Below are positions 36,383 through 45,004 of a stretch of 45,004 bases of DNA, piece after piece. Below the pieces are notes generated by a model, which was not told the DNA's origin, did no database searches, and worked only from the letters and a program-made list of their open reading frames with translations. Origin of the DNA: a virus; IMG/VR virus record IMGVR_UViG_3300047317_000454, positions 1-45,004 of that record; one strand, given 5' to 3'. A program made the position numbers and the translations under genes. How positions within the stretch are numbered: the stretch's first letter is position 1; each line of letters starts with the position of its first letter.

Positions 36383-38286
36383 CCGCTGACAGGGATTCGT
36401 GGCTCCACGATGTCGATGAGAAGCCCGAAGGGCTCTCCCTTGACGACGTTTTCTGGGAGATCCCAGTCCCGCTCGAAGTCTTCGTATCGGACGCCGCGTA
36501 CCTGGCCAATCCGCCGCTATCCCCCATCCAGTACGACTTGGTTCAACACGCTGAGCGCATCCTCTTCCCCGAGACCTATCCCCTCATGGCCGAACAGGAG
36601 CCCTACTGGGCAGAACCTGTAGCGATGCGGAACATGCTGGTGGCCGAATGGGGCAAGGGCGGCGGCAAGGACCACTCGGCCCGGATCTCCACCCTTCGGA
36701 TCGCATACATCCTGCTGTGCATGAAGTCTCCCCAGGACTACTTCGGGATGCCCGCCCAGGACACGATCCACATGCTCAACATCGCGTCCAACTCGGGGCA
36801 GGCGCTGTCCGCGTTCTTCACCCCGATGACGCGGGCCGTCCGGCGGGGCTGGTTCGCTGATCGGTCCTCCGTCATCGAGACTCCCAGAGGCCAAAGGAGA
36901 GGCAGGGCCAAGGCCACCCCGCTGGCCGACCGGATCGTCTTCGCCAAGAACGTCGAGGCCATCTCCGGCCACTCGGACGCCGAGTCCCAGGAAGGGCTCA
37001 ACCTGATCCTGGGGGTGGCCGACGAGATCGACGCCTTCCGGACCAAGACCGAGATCGACCGCTACCGGGGCCGGGCCGCACGGGAGTCACCGCGTTCCGC
37101 CGACGCCGTCATCAAGATGCTCCGGACGTCGGCCAGCACCCGGTTCCCGTTGACCTACAAGAACATCTACATCTCCTACCCCCGCTACAAAGGCTCGACC
37201 ATCCAGCAGTTGCGGGTCCGGGGCCGGAACGCCATCGAGAAGGACGGGCCCAAGTCCCGGTACTACGTCTCCGGTCCGCATGCGACGTGGGTGGTCAACC
37301 CCCGGGTGCCCGGCAAGGAGGTCTTTGCCGACGACTACGACAAGGACCCGGCGATGGCCCGGGCGATGTATGAGTGCCTGCCGGAGCGGGCGATCGACTC
37401 GTACTTCCAGAACATGGACGCCTTCCGGGCGTTGGCCCTGCCGGGGGAGCAGCCGATCACCGTTCGGTATGACCTGACGTCGAAGATGGGGCTCAAGGGT
37501 CAGGTCATCCGGACCTGGGACGCCCAGTTCACCTTCGCGCCCGGGTTCGTGCCGATCCAGGGTGCCCGCTACGTGATGCACCTGGACATGGCGAAGAACG
37601 GCGACCGGGCCGGGGTGGCCCTGGCGCATGTCTCCGACTATGTCGAGGACATCGTCTTCGTGGAGGACGAGACCGGCACCGTGTCCCAGCGTTCGGTGTT
37701 CAAGCCCGTCGTCAAGATCGACTTCGTGACGTGCTTCGAGGCCGACGTCAGCAGCACCCCGGTCCGGGAGATCCAGATCCGGTGGGGCAGGACGCTGGCG
37801 CTGGAACTCGTGAAACGGGGCTTCTCGATGGCCAACGTCACCTATGACGGTTGGCAGTCGGAGGACTCCCGGCAGTTGTTGGCGTCCTGGGGCGTACCGA
37901 CGGCCAAGGTGTCCACCGACCTGGACGAGTCGATCTGGAAGAACCTCCGGGACCTGGCCTACGACAACCGGCTCGAGTTCATCTTCTCCGAGTTGCTGCT
38001 GACCGAGCTTGAGGGTCTGGGCCGGTTCAACGGGAAGATCGACCACGCCTCCGGTGCGTCCAAGGATCTGGCCGATGCCGTGGCGTGTGCCACGACGACG
38101 GCGATCGCCGCCGGTGGCCGGGAAGAGGACGGGTCTCCGACGGCCTACCCCGGGATGGGGAAGAGGGAGTTCGAGACCCATGCCGAATCCCGGGTGAATC
38201 CGAGTGACGGAATCAGCTTCATGGGCACGCTGATGGGCATCCCGCTGGGCCTGTCCGAATACGGTGGTATGCCGAGAGGGAGGTAA
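36379..38286 (+). CDS. terL: Terminase large subunit, 635 aa
   Basis: GTG overlaps the upstream TGA. ATPase motor: Walker A-like AEWGKGGGKDHSA (residues about 88-100) and Walker B ILGVADEIDAF. Nuclease domain: acidic residues in MHLDMAKNGDRAGVALAH, VTYDGWQSEDSRQLLAS and GASKDLADAVA. Length is normal for TerL. It packages DNA into proheads and cuts the concatemer. The following portal gene starts 3 nt after the stop. Confidence 0.9.
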   Translation: MTADRDSWLHDVDEKPEGLSLDDVFWEIPVPLEVFVSDAAYLANPPLSPIQYDLVQHAERILFPETYPLMAEQEPYWAEPVAMRNMLVAEWGKGGGKDHSARISTLRIAYILLCMKSPQDYFGMPAQDTIHMLNIASNSGQALSAFFTPMTRAVRRGWFADRSSVIETPRGQRRGRAKATPLADRIVFAKNVEAISGHSDAESQEGLNLILGVADEIDAFRTKTEIDRYRGRAARESPRSADAVIKMLRTSASTRFPLTYKNIYISYPRYKGSTIQQLRVRGRNAIEKDGPKSRYYVSGPHATWVVNPRVPGKEVFADDYDKDPAMARAMYECLPERAIDSYFQNMDAFRALALPGEQPITVRYDLTSKMGLKGQVIRTWDAQFTFAPGFVPIQGARYVMHLDMAKNGDRAGVALAHVSDYVEDIVFVEDETGTVSQRSVFKPVVKIDFVTCFEADVSSTPVREIQIRWGRTLALELVKRGFSMANVTYDGWQSEDSRQLLASWGVPTAKVSTDLDESIWKNLRDLAYDNRLEFIFSELLLTELEGLGRFNGKIDHASGASKDLADAVACATTTAIAAGGREEDGSPTAYPGMGKREFETHAESRVNPSDGISFMGTLMGIPLGLSEYGGMPRGR

Positions 38287-38289
38287 CCC

Positions 38290-39885
38290 ATGGCGACCGT
38301 TGTCCCCATGGTTCAGCCGAAGCCCGGCCCCGGCGACATGGGCGTGGAGTTCGGCGTTCCCATGAACCTGCCGTTCGCCGTCCCCTACCGCAACGACCAC
38401 ACCCTCGAAGTCATCCGCTCCTTCGGGATAGACGAGGGGCCGACGCCGTCCCAGTTGGCGGTGATGCGCCGGACCGACGGCCAGGCCCGGGCCTTGTATC
38501 GCCTCATCACGCTGCCGATCCGCTCCGCGCTGGCGTCCTCCACGTTCATCCCCGAAGACGGCGGGCAGGCCGAGGCCGACTTCATCGAGAAGATGTTCCT
38601 GTCGCCGCCGTCGGCGGGTGGGATGACGGTGTCGTTCCCCCGGTTCATGGCGCAGATGCTGCTGGCCCTGTTCGACGGCTTCGCTGCGTTCGAGCAGGTC
38701 TACTGGGTGCCGAAGATCGGCCCGCTCAAGGGCAAGATCACCCTCAAGAAGATCGCCTACCGGCCCACCGAGACCATCACGTTCCTCACCGATGCGAACG
38801 GTGGCTTCGAGGGCTTCCGCCAGCGGGCCGTGTTCGCCGGGCGCACCACCGACGTCGACATCCCGCTGGACACCGCGTTCTACTACGCCGCCCAGGAGGA
38901 AGAGAACCCGTTCTACGGGGTGTCGTTCTTCCAGTCGGCGTTCTACCACTACGACAAGAAGGTCCGGCTGTACTACGTCGCGCATCTGGCGGCGCAGAGG
39001 GCGGCGGTGGCCACCCGGGTCGGCACCGTCGCTGACGGTGCCAGCGATACCCAGCGGCAGTCGTTCACGCAGGCCCTGGCCGACCTCGGGGTGGCGCAGT
39101 CGATCACGCTGCCGTCGTCGCTGTGGAAGGTGGACGTCCTCAACGCCGGGGGTAGCTTCGACTTCCTCTCGTACATCAACCACCACAACTCGCAGATGTC
39201 GAAGTCGGTGCTCGCGTCGTTCTTCGACACCGCCCAGGGCGGCGGGGCTGACACCCCGCTGGTGACGTTCGGGGAGCAGTCGGACGCCCTGTTCATGCTG
39301 ATGCTGCAGACGATCATGGACGAGATCGCTGCGGCCATCAACACCTACCTGATCCCGAAGTTCATCGACTGGAACTTCGGCAGCCATAAGTACCCGAAGT
39401 TCCAGTGGGGCACCTTCACCGACGAAGAGAAGGCCCGCATCTCCGACATGTTCAGCAAGCTGGCCGTCTCCGGCCAGGCCATGAACGTGACTCACGAGTT
39501 CTTCCGGGAGATGGAGAAGGAACAGGCAGACGAGATGGGTCTCGAGATCGACTGGAAGGCAGTCGAGAAGCGCGAGGCCGACGAAAAGGCCCAGGCTGCG
39601 GCCATGGGCGCGGGGGCTCCCGGGGGGCCGGGCATGCCGCCGCGACCCCCTGGGTCCGCGCTGGGCCCGCTCACCCCACGCGCTGCCGTCAAGGGAGCGA
39701 ACCCGGCGGGCACCCAGGACCCCAACGCCCAAGCCGCTCAGGGTGCGGCTGGTGCACCCGGAGCACTACCCGACCCGTCCGCGAATCCCCTGACCTGGGG
39801 CATGACCGCCGAGGGTTTCGATCTGGTGACCGCGACCACCGACCTGCTTGTCAAGATCGGCGGCGGTCAGGGTGACGGTTCCTGA
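38290..39885 (+). CDS. Portal protein, 531 aa
   Basis: ATG with GGGAGG upstream. The core MRRTDGQARALYRLITLPIR, FPRFMAQMLLALFDGFAAFE, AFYHYDKKVRLYYVAHLAAQ and long C-terminal helices match Mu gp29/DUF935-type portals. A disordered Gly/Ala/Pro-rich C-terminal segment (residues about 437-505) follows. It forms the dodecameric ring through which terminase pumps DNA. Overlaps the MuF-like gene. Confidence 0.85.
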   Translation: MATVVPMVQPKPGPGDMGVEFGVPMNLPFAVPYRNDHTLEVIRSFGIDEGPTPSQLAVMRRTDGQARALYRLITLPIRSALASSTFIPEDGGQAEADFIEKMFLSPPSAGGMTVSFPRFMAQMLLALFDGFAAFEQVYWVPKIGPLKGKITLKKIAYRPTETITFLTDANGGFEGFRQRAVFAGRTTDVDIPLDTAFYYAAQEEENPFYGVSFFQSAFYHYDKKVRLYYVAHLAAQRAAVATRVGTVADGASDTQRQSFTQALADLGVAQSITLPSSLWKVDVLNAGGSFDFLSYINHHNSQMSKSVLASFFDTAQGGGADTPLVTFGEQSDALFMLMLQTIMDEIAAAINTYLIPKFIDWNFGSHKYPKFQWGTFTDEEKARISDMFSKLAVSGQAMNVTHEFFREMEKEQADEMGLEIDWKAVEKREADEKAQAAAMGAGAPGGPGMPPRPPGSALGPLTPRAAVKGANPAGTQDPNAQAAQGAAGAPGALPDPSANPLTWGMTAEGFDLVTATTDLLVKIGGGQGDGS

Positions 39886-40831
39886 CCCGTCCGGTGTCGG
39901 CGGGGTCCTGCACATCGCGGACAAGGCTGCCACGGACCCTGTCCCAGCGGCCCTCAGTGCTGCCGTAAGCCCTCTGCGGGCACTGGTGCTGGCGGCTGTC
40001 CGGAACAATCCTGGCAAGTCCGTGGGCGACGTCCTGGGGCGTTCCGACGTGTCGATGTCGATGACCCGGGCCCGGCGGGCCCTGGCACGGATGTCGGCAC
40101 AGATCACGACCGCGTTCGCGGCCACCGCCGCGCTCGGCCAGGTGTCCGTCGGGAGGCTGGGTGGAACCCCGGCCACCGACACCACCTACCTCAAGGCACT
40201 GACCGATCGGTGGGAGGTGTCCTCCGCCACCGTCCTCGCATCCCTGGACGAGCGGTTGACGGCGGCGTTCGGCAAGGTGGACGTGCCTCCGGGCACGACA
40301 TCGAACTACGCTGCGGCGCTGGGCCAGGTCAGAGCGGACCGGGCCGGGGAGGTGTTCGACAGCGTGACCTCGAATCTGGCGTTCAGGCTGTCCACCGGCA
40401 TCTCGTCTGCCGTAACGCGGGGTTACAACGAGGCGGTCCACGGGATGTTCACCGCAGTGGATGGCGATTGGTACAAGGTCTGGCACTCGCGCAACGACGA
40501 GAAGACCTGCCAGTGGTGCCGGGCGATGGACGGGCAGGTGGCCGTGCTGCAGCACGAGTTCGTTCCCGCCGACGGGCTCGACTCCTTCGGGGATCTGCAG
40601 ATGCCTCCGGCGCACCCACACTGCCGATGCTGGATCGAGGTGACCCAGAATCCCTTGACGGCGGTGGCCGAATCCCAACCTGCAGCGCCCGGCCAATCGT
40701 CGGGCAACGTCCCCGTCAAGGTCAGTTCCAAGCGGATCAAGGACCTGGCGGTCGGCGCGTTCAACACACTGGTGTCACAGTTGTCCGCATTGGTGAAGGC
40801 GCTGTTCAGAGGGGGTTCCGGGAGTGCCTAG
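39872..40831 (+). CDS. MuF-like minor head protein, 319 aa
   Basis: GTG 39872 preferred over TTG 39848; it begins inside the portal gene. The helical N-terminal two thirds end in the diagnostic zinc-site block WHSRNDEKTCQWCRAMDGQ and MPPAHPHCRCWIEV, as in the Mu F/SPP1 gp7 family. These proteins attach to the portal and are often ejected with DNA. No toxin domain is fused here. Confidence 0.85.
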   Translation: MTVPDPSGVGGVLHIADKAATDPVPAALSAAVSPLRALVLAAVRNNPGKSVGDVLGRSDVSMSMTRARRALARMSAQITTAFAATAALGQVSVGRLGGTPATDTTYLKALTDRWEVSSATVLASLDERLTAAFGKVDVPPGTTSNYAAALGQVRADRAGEVFDSVTSNLAFRLSTGISSAVTRGYNEAVHGMFTAVDGDWYKVWHSRNDEKTCQWCRAMDGQVAVLQHEFVPADGLDSFGDLQMPPAHPHCRCWIEVTQNPLTAVAESQPAAPGQSSGNVPVKVSSKRIKDLAVGAFNTLVSQLSALVKALFRGGSGSA

Positions 40832-41048
40832 GTACATCGTCTCCGGACCGGCCGCTGCAGCCCAGGCGCTGCTCTCCCTCGTATCATTGGCGCGGACCTC
40901 GCCCGACGACTTCGAGTTCGGACCCGTCGATCTGAACGACATCGTCAACGTCGGGCTGACCGTCGATGGTGCCGAAGCCTTGGTGTCGAAGACATTGGGG
41001 GACGTCGAAGGAGTCGCACTCGCGGACTCTGTCGCCCCCGACGGATAG
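40824..41048 (+). CDS. Hypothetical protein, 74 aa
   Basis: GTG overlaps the MuF-like stop. Small, acidic, with DFEFGPVDLNDIVNVGLTVD. Contains TCGTATCAT in-frame at 40879-40887, probably chance. Function unknown. Confidence 0.6.
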   Translation: MPRYIVSGPAAAAQALLSLVSLARTSPDDFEFGPVDLNDIVNVGLTVDGAEALVSKTLGDVEGVALADSVAPDG

Positions 41049-41075
41049 GTTCGTATGAACCTTGGAGGAAGTCGC

Positions 41076-41387
41076 ATGGACGGTACCCAGCGGTTCCTGG
41101 ATCTTGTATCCGAGGGCGTCCTCGAACTCACCTCCAAGTACTCGACCGCTGACATGGAGGAACTGGGAGCGGCCGGGCACGCCTTCAAGAACCCCGACGG
41201 CCACTGGTCCTACCCGATTGACGACGAGGAAGACCTCGCCAACGCGATCAAGGCCGTCGGTCGGGGCGGTGCGTCCCACGACGCGATCCGGAAGTACATC
41301 GTCAAGCGGGCCAAGGCCCTGGGGAAGTCCGACAGCATCCCGGAGAACTGGGCGTCCAGCGGGTCCAACGACAAGACAGCGGCCTGA
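41076..41387 (+). CDS. Small head-region protein, 103 aa
   Basis: ATG 41076 chosen because GGAGG lies 8 nt upstream; ATG 41055 in frame has no such site. Residues about 35-80 (HAFKNPDGHWSYPIDDEEDL, then AVGRGGASHDAIRKYIVKRA) follow a pattern (FP.G.YPI.d..hA..A...) seen in short helical domains attached to phage head-maturation or structural proteins. The exact role is unknown. Confidence 0.6.
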   Translation: MDGTQRFLDLVSEGVLELTSKYSTADMEELGAAGHAFKNPDGHWSYPIDDEEDLANAIKAVGRGGASHDAIRKYIVKRAKALGKSDSIPENWASSGSNDKTAA

Positions 41388-41398
41388 GCGGAAGCGAT

Positions 41399-44300
41399 GT
41401 GGATGACACCCCGTCGAAGTCCAAGGCGCTGCTCAAGGCCCTGGGTGTAGACCCCGACCTCATCCCCCTGACCAAGTACGTCCGCACCTTGGAGGGGACC
41501 AAGTACTACGGGCTGCCCATCGGTTCCCCCATCGAGGGGCACGGGCACGGCGGGCTGCATAACGTCACCGGGGGTGTCGGCACCCTTGCGCCCTTCCCGA
41601 CCCCCGGGCACGGCACCGAGGCGGGGCACCTGGCGGGCGAGGCCGTGCATGCCGCGCATGTCGCTGGCGGGACGCTGGCCACCGATCACATGCTGACGCT
41701 CGGGAACAAGACGTTCCTCATCAAAGCCGGGTCCCGGGTCTACGCCTTCGGTGACGACTCTCAGTGGCGGCTGGTCCTCGGGCCGGACGGCAAGCAGGTT
41801 CTGTATGCGGCCCAGTCCGAGCCGACGCCTTGGACCAACCCGTCCCAGATCAACCTGGCCAACAAGTTCATCCATGAGGGGTCGTGGAAGCTGCTGGACT
41901 CGCACCTGACCCCCGTGCAGGGCGCGCAGGACACCACCACACCTAATGTCCCCGCGCCCGAGCACCCGGCACCCGGTGCTGAGGGGCAGCAGCCCGAGCC
42001 CCATGCACCGGCACCGCACGAGCCCCCCGCCCCCGGGGCACCATCGGCACCTGCCGCACCGCACGCCCCGGCCGCTCCTGTGGCGGAGGCCGTACCCCAG
42101 ATCTCCCAGGCCGTCGATGCTCTGCACCAGGCAGCCCAGGCATTGGACCAGGCCGCACACCCGGAACATGCACCCAACGCCCCGGTACCCAACGAGCCCA
42201 ACGCCCCCAATGCACCTGCAGAGCCGCATGCCCCGGCACCCAACGCCCCTAGCGCCCCGGAACCACACGCCCCCGGCAACGCCCCTGAGACGCCTGCAGG
42301 GGGCACGTTCCAGGCTGCCGGTACGTCGCTGACCCAGCAGCAGCTAGACCACGCGATCGGCGTCTTGGAGGCCGCGAAGGGCATAATGATCGCCCAGCCG
42401 CTCAAGCCTCACGGGCACCCGCTGGCGGCGACGGACTACAAGGCGTACGCCAACGCCTACAACAAGCTCAAGGGCACGACGCTGGCCCCCAAGCCCGCGT
42501 TTATCGGCTACCTCAAGGCTGTCCGTGACGGCTCCCTACCGGACAACTTCGAGAGCACCGTCAAGGCGACCCCGGGATCGAAGACCAAGGAGTACCAGGC
42601 TGCCAACAAGCTGGTGAAGAAGGGTGACGCCAAGGGCCAGGCCCTTCTCGATGAACTCAAGGCCAAGGGTCTGGCCCCCAAGGGCCCGAAGGCGACGCCC
42701 CACGCCCCGGAGCCACACGCCCCCGAGCCCCATGTCCCGGAGGCCCCCAAGGCTCCCGAGCCCGCTCCCCATGTCCCGGAGCCCCACGTTCCCTCGACTC
42801 CGCCGAAGCCGGAACTGCAGAACAAGGTCCCGATCTCCGCCGCCCAGAAGAAGGATCTCCACCAGGCGATCGAGGACTTCCAGAACCACGACAACCACCC
42901 CGGTGATCTGACGGTCGGGGTCCTGACCGCGCTGGCCAACGGCACGGTGCTCGCCGTCAAGATCGGTTCCGACGCCGCGTCCGTCGGTCTGGTCACCAAG
43001 CTGGACGACGGGGAGTTCACCACCACCGACCACCACCCCGATCACAAGATGACGGCGCTGCAGGTGCTGTCGTGGGCGTCGACCGCCGCGCACAACCCGA
43101 CCTACCTGCTGGCCGGTGGGCACAGCCCCACCACCGCGCTGTTCTACAACTCCGTCGTGCACACCCAGGCCGGGGCGTATCTGTGGAAGGCAGCGAAGTT
43201 CAACCTGTCGCCCGGTGACTTCGTGCATGTCGCCGGGCCGGTGCACCCGTCCACGGGTGCTGCCCTCGTCCAGCGGCTCGTGATCTCCCACCCGAACGGT
43301 TCCTTCACGGCGTTCGCTCCTAGCGGGGTGTCCGTGTCCTACCCGCCCGGGTCGGAGGCTGCCAAGTCCGCCGCCCAGAACATCGCGTCCGGAGTCCTGC
43401 AGCCCCAAGCCATCTCGGGTCTCGAGAAGGCCCCTGCCGTCGTGGAAACCAACGTCGCGCATGAGTCCGGGCACTATCAGGTCGGCGGGGCGCACCAGTA
43501 CTACCCGAAGGGTGCTGAGGTCTTCAACGACGGCAAGATGTTCCGGGTGGAGGGGCAGTGGTTCCTCCGGACCAACAACAAGGCCGCGTCAGCGGTGGCC
43601 CCTGTTTCGGGGCACGCGCTTGACACGGGGATCGACCTCGGGACCGTGCACCCGGCGCATCTCACCCCACTCGGTGACACGCACACGGCGGCTCCCGAGA
43701 ATGCCTTCAACTCAGGCAGTCAGTCCCACGACGACAAGTACGTCGAGCACGTCACCTACGGCGAGATCATGTCCGTCCCATCCGGACACACCGTCTATCT
43801 CAAGGGGTACGGGAACGACCCGATTCCCCTCCACCGTGACGGCGAGAAGCTACTCCGTAATGACGGGATCAGCTACTCCGCCAACTCGTTGGCCGGTAAG
43901 GACATGTACTTCCCGAACGGCAAGCCTGACGCCCCGGCTGCCGCACCCCCGGCCCAGCCGGTGGCCACCAAGCTCGCCGGTGTCGACGCCACCCAGGCGC
44001 AACTCAAGCAGGCGATCAAGACCCTCGAAAACGCCAAGGGGATCATGGTCAAGCAGCCGCTTGCCAAGATCGGGAACCCGTTCGCCACGGCGGAGTACCA
44101 CTACTACGCGGGCATCCACAAGTCGGCCACCGGCAAGGACTACCCGAAGGCTTCCGCCACCAAGTTGGCGTTCATCGACTACCTGAAGACGCTGGTGGCC
44201 GATGAGAACGCCCCGGGCCCCGCGCCTCAGCCGACGACGATCCCGGCTGCCGATGCGGCCGTGGCCAAGTCCACGTTCACGTTGCACACCGCCATGCACG

Positions 44301-45004
44301 GCGACGTGGGTATCTCCGTCCCGGACGGCGGGAAGATCACCGAGTGGGGCGGAGGGGCGCTCGCGGTCACCGACAAGAACGGTGACCTCGTCTCGATGCA
44401 CAATCAGACCTCCGGGAATCCGTTCACCGACGAGACCCTGCAGTCGATGCAGAACCTCTGGCACACGCCGAATGCCATCAACAAGGTCGGCAAGCAGGTC
44501 TTCCCTCCGACCGAGAAGCAGTTCGTCACCGTCGGGGACAACAAGGAGGTCGAGGTTCCATCCGGTGCGCTTGCGTACCACGGGCCCGCCGGGTCAACGA
44601 TCTTCATGGAGGACGGGCAGAAGGTAGTCGGCGGGTTCTACCAGAGCGGTAACCCGTTCCCGCAGGGCTCGATAGACGACCACAACTACCTCTTGGGGAA
44701 CGACCCGAGTCACGCCGCGACGTGGACCAAGATCACCCCGCACCCGGCCCCGACGCCAACGGGCGCGGTGGCGGCGGCGAATGACACGCCCGACCCGTTC
44801 GCCAGCCTGCTCGGGCACGTCGAGCAGGCCAACTCGAAGTGGTCCCCGATCGAGCACCCGGCCGGTGTCGTCCCGGACGCCGGTGGCACCTACACGATCT
44901 TCGGTAAGTCCGAAGCCCTCAACGGCGGGGACCACGTCCTCACCCTCGATGACAGCAACAGCATCTACGTCCAGAGCGCTGACGGGGTAATCACCGGGCC
45001 CAGC
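41399..45004 (+). CDS. Giant Pro/Ala/His-rich modular protein, 3'-truncated, over 1200 aa
   Basis: An open frame from GTG 41399 (weak ribosome-binding site) runs to the window end without a stop, so the C-terminus is missing. It alternates folded beta-rich units (NKTFLIKAGSRVYAFGDDSQ; FNDGKMFRVEGQWFLRTNNK; TYTIFGKSEALNGGDHVLTL) with Pro/His/Ala spacers (PHAPEPHAPE-type, about 41940-42290 and 42690-42800). A helical module beginning TQQQLDHAIGVLEAAKGIM (about 42331-42540) is duplicated as TQAQLKQAIKTLENAKGIM (about 43991-44200). Position after portal and MuF suggests a virion protein, perhaps packaged and ejected. No enzyme domain is recognised in the visible part. Confidence 0.75.
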   Translation, partial: MDDTPSKSKALLKALGVDPDLIPLTKYVRTLEGTKYYGLPIGSPIEGHGHGGLHNVTGGVGTLAPFPTPGHGTEAGHLAGEAVHAAHVAGGTLATDHMLTLGNKTFLIKAGSRVYAFGDDSQWRLVLGPDGKQVLYAAQSEPTPWTNPSQINLANKFIHEGSWKLLDSHLTPVQGAQDTTTPNVPAPEHPAPGAEGQQPEPHAPAPHEPPAPGAPSAPAAPHAPAAPVAEAVPQISQAVDALHQAAQALDQAAHPEHAPNAPVPNEPNAPNAPAEPHAPAPNAPSAPEPHAPGNAPETPAGGTFQAAGTSLTQQQLDHAIGVLEAAKGIMIAQPLKPHGHPLAATDYKAYANAYNKLKGTTLAPKPAFIGYLKAVRDGSLPDNFESTVKATPGSKTKEYQAANKLVKKGDAKGQALLDELKAKGLAPKGPKATPHAPEPHAPEPHVPEAPKAPEPAPHVPEPHVPSTPPKPELQNKVPISAAQKKDLHQAIEDFQNHDNHPGDLTVGVLTALANGTVLAVKIGSDAASVGLVTKLDDGEFTTTDHHPDHKMTALQVLSWASTAAHNPTYLLAGGHSPTTALFYNSVVHTQAGAYLWKAAKFNLSPGDFVHVAGPVHPSTGAALVQRLVISHPNGSFTAFAPSGVSVSYPPGSEAAKSAAQNIASGVLQPQAISGLEKAPAVVETNVAHESGHYQVGGAHQYYPKGAEVFNDGKMFRVEGQWFLRTNNKAASAVAPVSGHALDTGIDLGTVHPAHLTPLGDTHTAAPENAFNSGSQSHDDKYVEHVTYGEIMSVPSGHTVYLKGYGNDPIPLHRDGEKLLRNDGISYSANSLAGKDMYFPNGKPDAPAAAPPAQPVATKLAGVDATQAQLKQAIKTLENAKGIMVKQPLAKIGNPFATAEYHYYAGIHKSATGKDYPKASATKLAFIDYLKTLVADENAPGPAPQPTTIPAADAAVAKSTFTLHTAMHGDVGISVPDGGKITEWGGGALAVTDKNGDLVSMHNQTSGNPFTDETLQSMQNLWHTPNAINKVGKQVFPPTEKQFVTVGDNKEVEVPSGALAYHGPAGSTIFMEDGQKVVGGFYQSGNPFPQGSIDDHNYLLGNDPSHAATWTKITPHPAPTPTGAVAAANDTPDPFASLLGHVEQANSKWSPIEHPAGVVPDAGGTYTIFGKSEALNGGDHVLTLDDSNSIYVQSADGVITGPS

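Noticed and set aside
37087-39732. 881-codon open frame on the minus strand
   Set aside because: It lies opposite terminase and portal genes, has shadow composition (Arg/Gly/Val/His-rich) and no domain; long antisense frames are expected from G/C-ending codons.
40879-40887. TCGTATCAT as a further promoter copy
   Set aside because: It is inside a gene in frame, lacks the first C, has no hairpin or start codon at 13 nt, and is nearly 200 nt from the next start.

Overview
The window is a contiguous piece of a GC-rich tailed-phage genome (Caudoviricetes). The host is most likely an actinobacterium. The reasons are G/C-dominated third codon positions, frequent GTG and some TTG starts, TGA as the main stop, rare TTA codons, and many small Cys-rich proteins of the kind common in actinophages. 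All credible genes are on the + strand. They are tightly packed, often with ATGA/GTGA overlaps. No integrase, replicative helicase or CRISPR array is visible here.

Layout. (1) 1-745: 3' end of a tail-fibre gene with a tail-collar domain. (2) 746-9.7 kb: regulatory and accessory region of small genes, including HTH proteins, C2H2 and other zinc proteins, membrane proteins, a CHC2-type zinc protein, an excisionase-like HTH and a HAD phosphatase. (3) 9.7-28.8 kb: replication and recombination. It holds a sigma-factor-like protein, clamp-loader delta' and delta homologues, a family A DNA polymerase, a holin-like membrane protein, a putative ssDNA-binding protein, a RuvC-like resolvase, RecA, a DUF932-like protein, an SbcC/Rad50 homologue split into two genes, SbcD/Mre11, a Cas4-like PD-(D/E)XK nuclease and a DnaN-type sliding clamp. 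(4) 28.8-35.1 kb: a 957-aa radical SAM protein with a B12-binding-like N-terminus, a DnaX-like clamp-loader ATPase, a sugar epimerase and a glycosyltransferase. (5) 35.1-45.0 kb: packaging and head genes (terminase large subunit, portal, MuF-like protein), ending in a giant Pro/Ala/His-rich modular protein that runs off the window.

Two sets of regulatory signals stand out. Four near-identical host-type promoters share the 15-mer TTGACAACTGTCTCC, followed by a 17-bp spacer and TAnnnT. A second family uses the octamer CCGTATCA, almost always between genes. At a fixed 13-14 nt downstream of its first base lies either an ATG with no Shine-Dalgarno (leaderless starts) or the first base of a GC-rich stem-loop whose two palindromic arms are 41-43 nt apart centre to centre. 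The simplest reading is that CCGTATCA is a phage-specific promoter core that fixes the mRNA 5' end. The sigma-like gene at 9712, transcribed from a host-type promoter, is a candidate activator.

The replication genes fit together. A bacterial-style beta clamp and three clamp-loader subunits (gamma/tau-like, delta', delta) are combined with a family A polymerase whose C-terminal extension ends in a possible clamp-binding SDLF motif. RecA, the resolvase, Mre11, the split Rad50 and the Cas4-like nuclease would provide recombination-dependent replication and end processing.
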